NCBI GenBank assembly: GCA_025363655.1
Contig: JANYDK010000080.1
Coordinates: forward strand, 1 to 64,000
DNA: 64,000 nt
Source of the DNA: Deltaproteobacteria bacterium
GTDB taxonomy: Bacteria > Myxococcota_A > Polyangia > Polyangiales > JADJMO01
Reading direction: 5' to 3'
The notes under the pieces are model-generated. The model was not told where the DNA came from, did no database searches, and saw only the letters and a program-made list of their open reading frames with translations. Both the position numbers and the translations under genes were made by a program. Below are positions 62,016 through 64,000 of this stretch, piece after piece (position 1 is the first letter of the stretch; every line of letters begins with the position of its first letter).

Positions 62016-62597
62016 TCATCCATGCGGGCCACGCGAAGCGTCGATGACCGCCGTCAGCGCGTCGAGGTGGACGCCACGCAGCCAAATCAGCCGATCATCG
62101 ACCCGCGTCGAGGAGATGAAGCGGCCCCGCATCTTGACGACGAGGACGATGAAGCCCGCGAGCGCGAGGATGACGACGAGGACGCCGAAGATCGGCTCGC
62201 TGGCAGCGGCGGCGACGACTCCAGCGACGAGCGAGAGGAGGAGGCCGACCGCGCTGAGCCCGAAGAAGAGGACGCCCCTCTTCCAACGCTTGGCGCAGGC
62301 GACACAGAGCGGAAGGTCGAGCGCACCTTTCTTCTGCACGATGAGCATGACGATGAGCCCGAGCAGCCAACTGATGAGCACCAGCACGATGAGCCAGGGC
62401 GGGTTCCAGACGAACCGCTGACGTCGCCGCTCGGTGGCCCCGTGCGCGCCACACTTCAGGCACACCGGCGGGAGGGGTGCTTCCTTCTGCACCACCAACT
62501 TGTCGCCATCGACGTAGGCCGTGAACCCGCCCGAGCCCGGCGCGCCAGGTTGAATGGCGGTCGTCGGAGGTGCATAAGGATTGTATGTAGGTTGCAT
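62016..62597 (-). CDS. Zinc-ribbon membrane protein
   Basis: A 193-residue protein. After a Pro/Gly/Tyr-rich start comes a CLKCG knuckle (about residue 46), a helix WLIVLVLISWLLGLIVMLIV, a CVAC knuckle (about 98), and further membrane helices FGLSAVGLLLSLVAGVVAAA and ILALAGFIVLVV. The two Cys pairs could bind one zinc across the first helix, like the zinc-ribbon start of some multi-helix membrane proteins. A short soluble tail ends it. Function unknown; context suggests envelope polysaccharide. Confidence 0.65.
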   Translation of the reverse strand: MQPTYNPYAPPTTAIQPGAPGSGGFTAYVDGDKLVVQKEAPLPPVCLKCGAHGATERRRQRFVWNPPWLIVLVLISWLLGLIVMLIVQKKGALDLPLCVACAKRWKRGVLFFGLSAVGLLLSLVAGVVAAAASEPIFGVLVVILALAGFIVLVVKMRGRFISSTRVDDRLIWLRGVHLDALTAVIDASRGPHG

Positions 62598-62670
62598 GCG
62601 CGCCTCGGGCGACGCCTATCTCACGGCGCGACGCGCTGGGAAACAGGCGAGCGCAGCGCCCACGCGCGCT

Positions 62671-63753
62671 CTAGCGCCCATCCCGTACCGCTTCCATCCA
62701 CCCCAAACCAAACCGCGTATCGGGCTCGAGGTAATGCCCTTCGCTCCACTCGTTGAGCGACGCGACGAAGACCAGTCGTTCATCCTCGGGAAGGCTCGCG
62801 CGGGCGTAATTCGCTGCGCGAGTGACCGCGGCGCGGAACTTCGACGGGTGCTCGCCCTTGATCACCGGCCACCACGGATACTTCCGTGGGCGCTCTCTTC
62901 CGAAGTCGGCACCTCTGGGCGAGGCATCCCATCCGGGCGTCACCGAGGGGTGGTACGGAAGGCCTGAAGCGGCCGCGATCGTCGGCCACTCGGCGGCGCG
63001 AACGGCGACGCGCTCGTCGTAGTCCTGGAGGAACTCACCCTTCCAATCGGGCAAGAGCACGTAGTTCGTGACGCTGTCGAAGCCGACGTCGCGCACCTCT
63101 TCGATGACGTCGTGTGCCGGCTCGATCGCCGCGAGGTGCATCGGCGGCAGACGCGCATCGGCGAGCATCTCTCGCGCCCTCTCTACGGCCCGCCGCGCCC
63201 CGTCGACCCCGAGCTCGCGGAGGAAGAACGTGGAATCGAAGATCGAGAAATACGCGCGCCCGCCGAGCCGCAGGTAGTTGTCGCGCACGAAGTAGCGCTC
63301 GGCGATCACGCGCACCATGGCGACGAAATCGGCCTCGTCGGCGGGCACCAACCGCTCGGCTTCGATCACCGGCGCATCGACGCGGCGCACCGGGAGCACG
63401 CGCCTCGGCATCCGGTTCGCCCACATGACGGCGAAAGGGGTCGAACGTCCCTCGCTCGATCCGAGGTATCCGAGATCGAGCGCGTCCTCGAAGACGCGTT
63501 TGCCGCGACACCAGAAGAAGCCGTAGACGAGCCCATCGATGCCGTGATCGCGACAGAGGGCGACGCGACGTCCGACCGCCACCGGATCGCGATCGTCGTA
63601 CGTGCCATGGAGCGGCAGACGTGGCTGCACATGCCCCGGGAAACGCGGCTTCGACGCGTAGACCAGCTCCCATTCGGTGAAACCCGGATGAAACGAGACG
63701 TCCCGTTCGGGAATCGGGTGCCAACCTGGATAGACGTAGGCGAGGACGCGCAC
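62671..63753 (-). CDS. WbsX-like protein (PF14307), glycan-related
   Basis: About 360 residues from GTG 63753 (ATG 63792 also possible). It is recognised as WbsX-type by AYVYPGWHPIPERD, GFTEWELVYASKPRFPGH, QPRLPLHGTYDDRDPV, GIDGLVYGFFWCRGKRVFED and the C-terminal SLNEWSEGHYLEPD. These match the family's 'W.ENd.wwG.GFTEW..v..A.P.f.GH.QPh.P' and 'WNEWaEG.yLEPd' signatures. The fold is a TIM barrel like GH99. The family is found in O-antigen and polysaccharide clusters and its precise reaction is not settled. Confidence 0.85.
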   Translation of the reverse strand: MRVLAYVYPGWHPIPERDVSFHPGFTEWELVYASKPRFPGHVQPRLPLHGTYDDRDPVAVGRRVALCRDHGIDGLVYGFFWCRGKRVFEDALDLGYLGSSEGRSTPFAVMWANRMPRRVLPVRRVDAPVIEAERLVPADEADFVAMVRVIAERYFVRDNYLRLGGRAYFSIFDSTFFLRELGVDGARRAVERAREMLADARLPPMHLAAIEPAHDVIEEVRDVGFDSVTNYVLLPDWKGEFLQDYDERVAVRAAEWPTIAAASGLPYHPSVTPGWDASPRGADFGRERPRKYPWWPVIKGEHPSKFRAAVTRAANYARASLPEDERLVFVASLNEWSEGHYLEPDTRFGLGWMEAVRDGR

Positions 63754-63855
63754 CGCCGACGAGCCTAGCCGACGCAACTCTGCGCGGCGCATTCGCAAAC
63801 CTGCAGTGGAGGGATTGCTCGCCCCCGCCCTTCCGACGAGCTACCTCGCAGAGCG

Positions 63856-64000
63856 ATGGGAGTGATGGACCAGTTCACGGCTGCGCACGTCGGGCCGCTG
63901 TTGCAGCCGGGCGAGCCGATTCAATGGATGGCCTGCATCGGTCGGCCGGCGCGGTTCAACATCCTCGGCGTCCCCGAGCGCTACGACTACTACCTCGCGG
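63856..64000 (+). CDS. Partial gene at right edge, unknown
   Basis: From ATG 63856 (or ATG 63865) the frame stays open to the window edge, giving about 48 residues: MDQFTAAHVGPLLQPGEPIQ then WMACIGRPARFNILGVPERY. A run of this kind ('ll.pGE.i...a.') resembles the start of membrane-linked PH-like or DUF domains in which a basal signal is measured, but too little is seen to name it. Confidence 0.45.
   Translation, partial: MGVMDQFTAAHVGPLLQPGEPIQWMACIGRPARFNILGVPERYDYYLA

Noticed and set aside
60549-62756. Long plus-strand open frame across the flippase and zinc-ribbon genes
   Set aside because: It reads as Arg/Glu/Asp low-complexity sequence and lies antisense to two genes with clear membrane helices.

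Overview
The window is high-GC DNA with strong G/C third-position preference, densely packed with genes on both strands. It most likely comes from a large myxobacterial chromosome (Myxococcota, probably a Polyangiales-type organism; this is inferred from gene content, not from a marker gene). The supporting signs are about twenty lipoproteins with Asp/Thr/Ala/Ser-rich linkers behind the lipobox, two eukaryote-like Ser/Thr kinase operons with PEGA-domain partners, Cys-rich 'CGDG...CDDGN' repeats, a MYXO-CTERM-like tail, an NtrC-type two-component pair, and many genes without recognisable relatives. No rRNA, tRNA, CRISPR array, prophage or complete insertion sequence was seen. No stretch longer than about 300 bases lacks a gene.

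Layout. 1-64 is the 5' end of an IS630-like transposase running off the left edge. 180-6753 holds small single genes: an NlpC/P60-like protein that has lost its catalytic cysteine, a cytochrome c lipoprotein, a UspA-rpiA pair, a YceI protein, a hot-dog protein and several lipoproteins. 6771-8230 is a LysR regulator divergent from a DoxX-like membrane protein; the operator between them also occurs, with identical spacing, upstream of yceI. 8244-13286 has a right-handed beta-helix lipoprotein divergent from a large Cys-rich/fibro-slime lipoprotein. 13301-19667 carries membrane and secreted proteins, an AT-hook protein, an HNOB/V4R-like protein, an alpha/beta hydrolase, a second DoxX protein, and a PF10118 hydrolase divergent from an AraC regulator. 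19779-24352 has a linker-rich lipoprotein and the first kinase/PEGA operon. 24415-35865 is mostly surface lipoproteins, plus phosphomannomutase, a degenerate aldo/keto reductase, a GT-C-type membrane protein and a Spy/CpxP-like protein.

36129-46241 is the most distinctive block. A sensor kinase/NtrC-type regulator operon is followed by an 1870-residue kelch plus Cys-repeat protein with signals at both ends, and then by an overlapping DUF455-ATP-grasp gene pair. 46246-54751 carries an Asp-box (sortilin-like) propeller, a PF04185 phosphoesterase, a DUF1801 protein with a histone-like tail, a second beta-helix lipoprotein, and a lipoprotein whose signal peptide is built from a 9-bp tandem repeat. 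54783-60501 ends in the second kinase/PEGA operon, with a startless coding remnant near 55.6 kb. 60564-63753 is a small polysaccharide block (Wzx-like flippase, zinc-ribbon membrane protein, WbsX-like protein). A truncated gene runs off the right edge.

How the parts fit. Most of the coding capacity is for the cell surface: lipoproteins, predicted adhesion or propeller folds, glycan handling, and kinase/PEGA envelope sensing. A dispersed hairpin repeat at about 6.05, 36.05 and 53.6 kb, with compensatory stem changes between copies, is the main non-coding structure. All functional statements come from reading motifs; no database search was possible.
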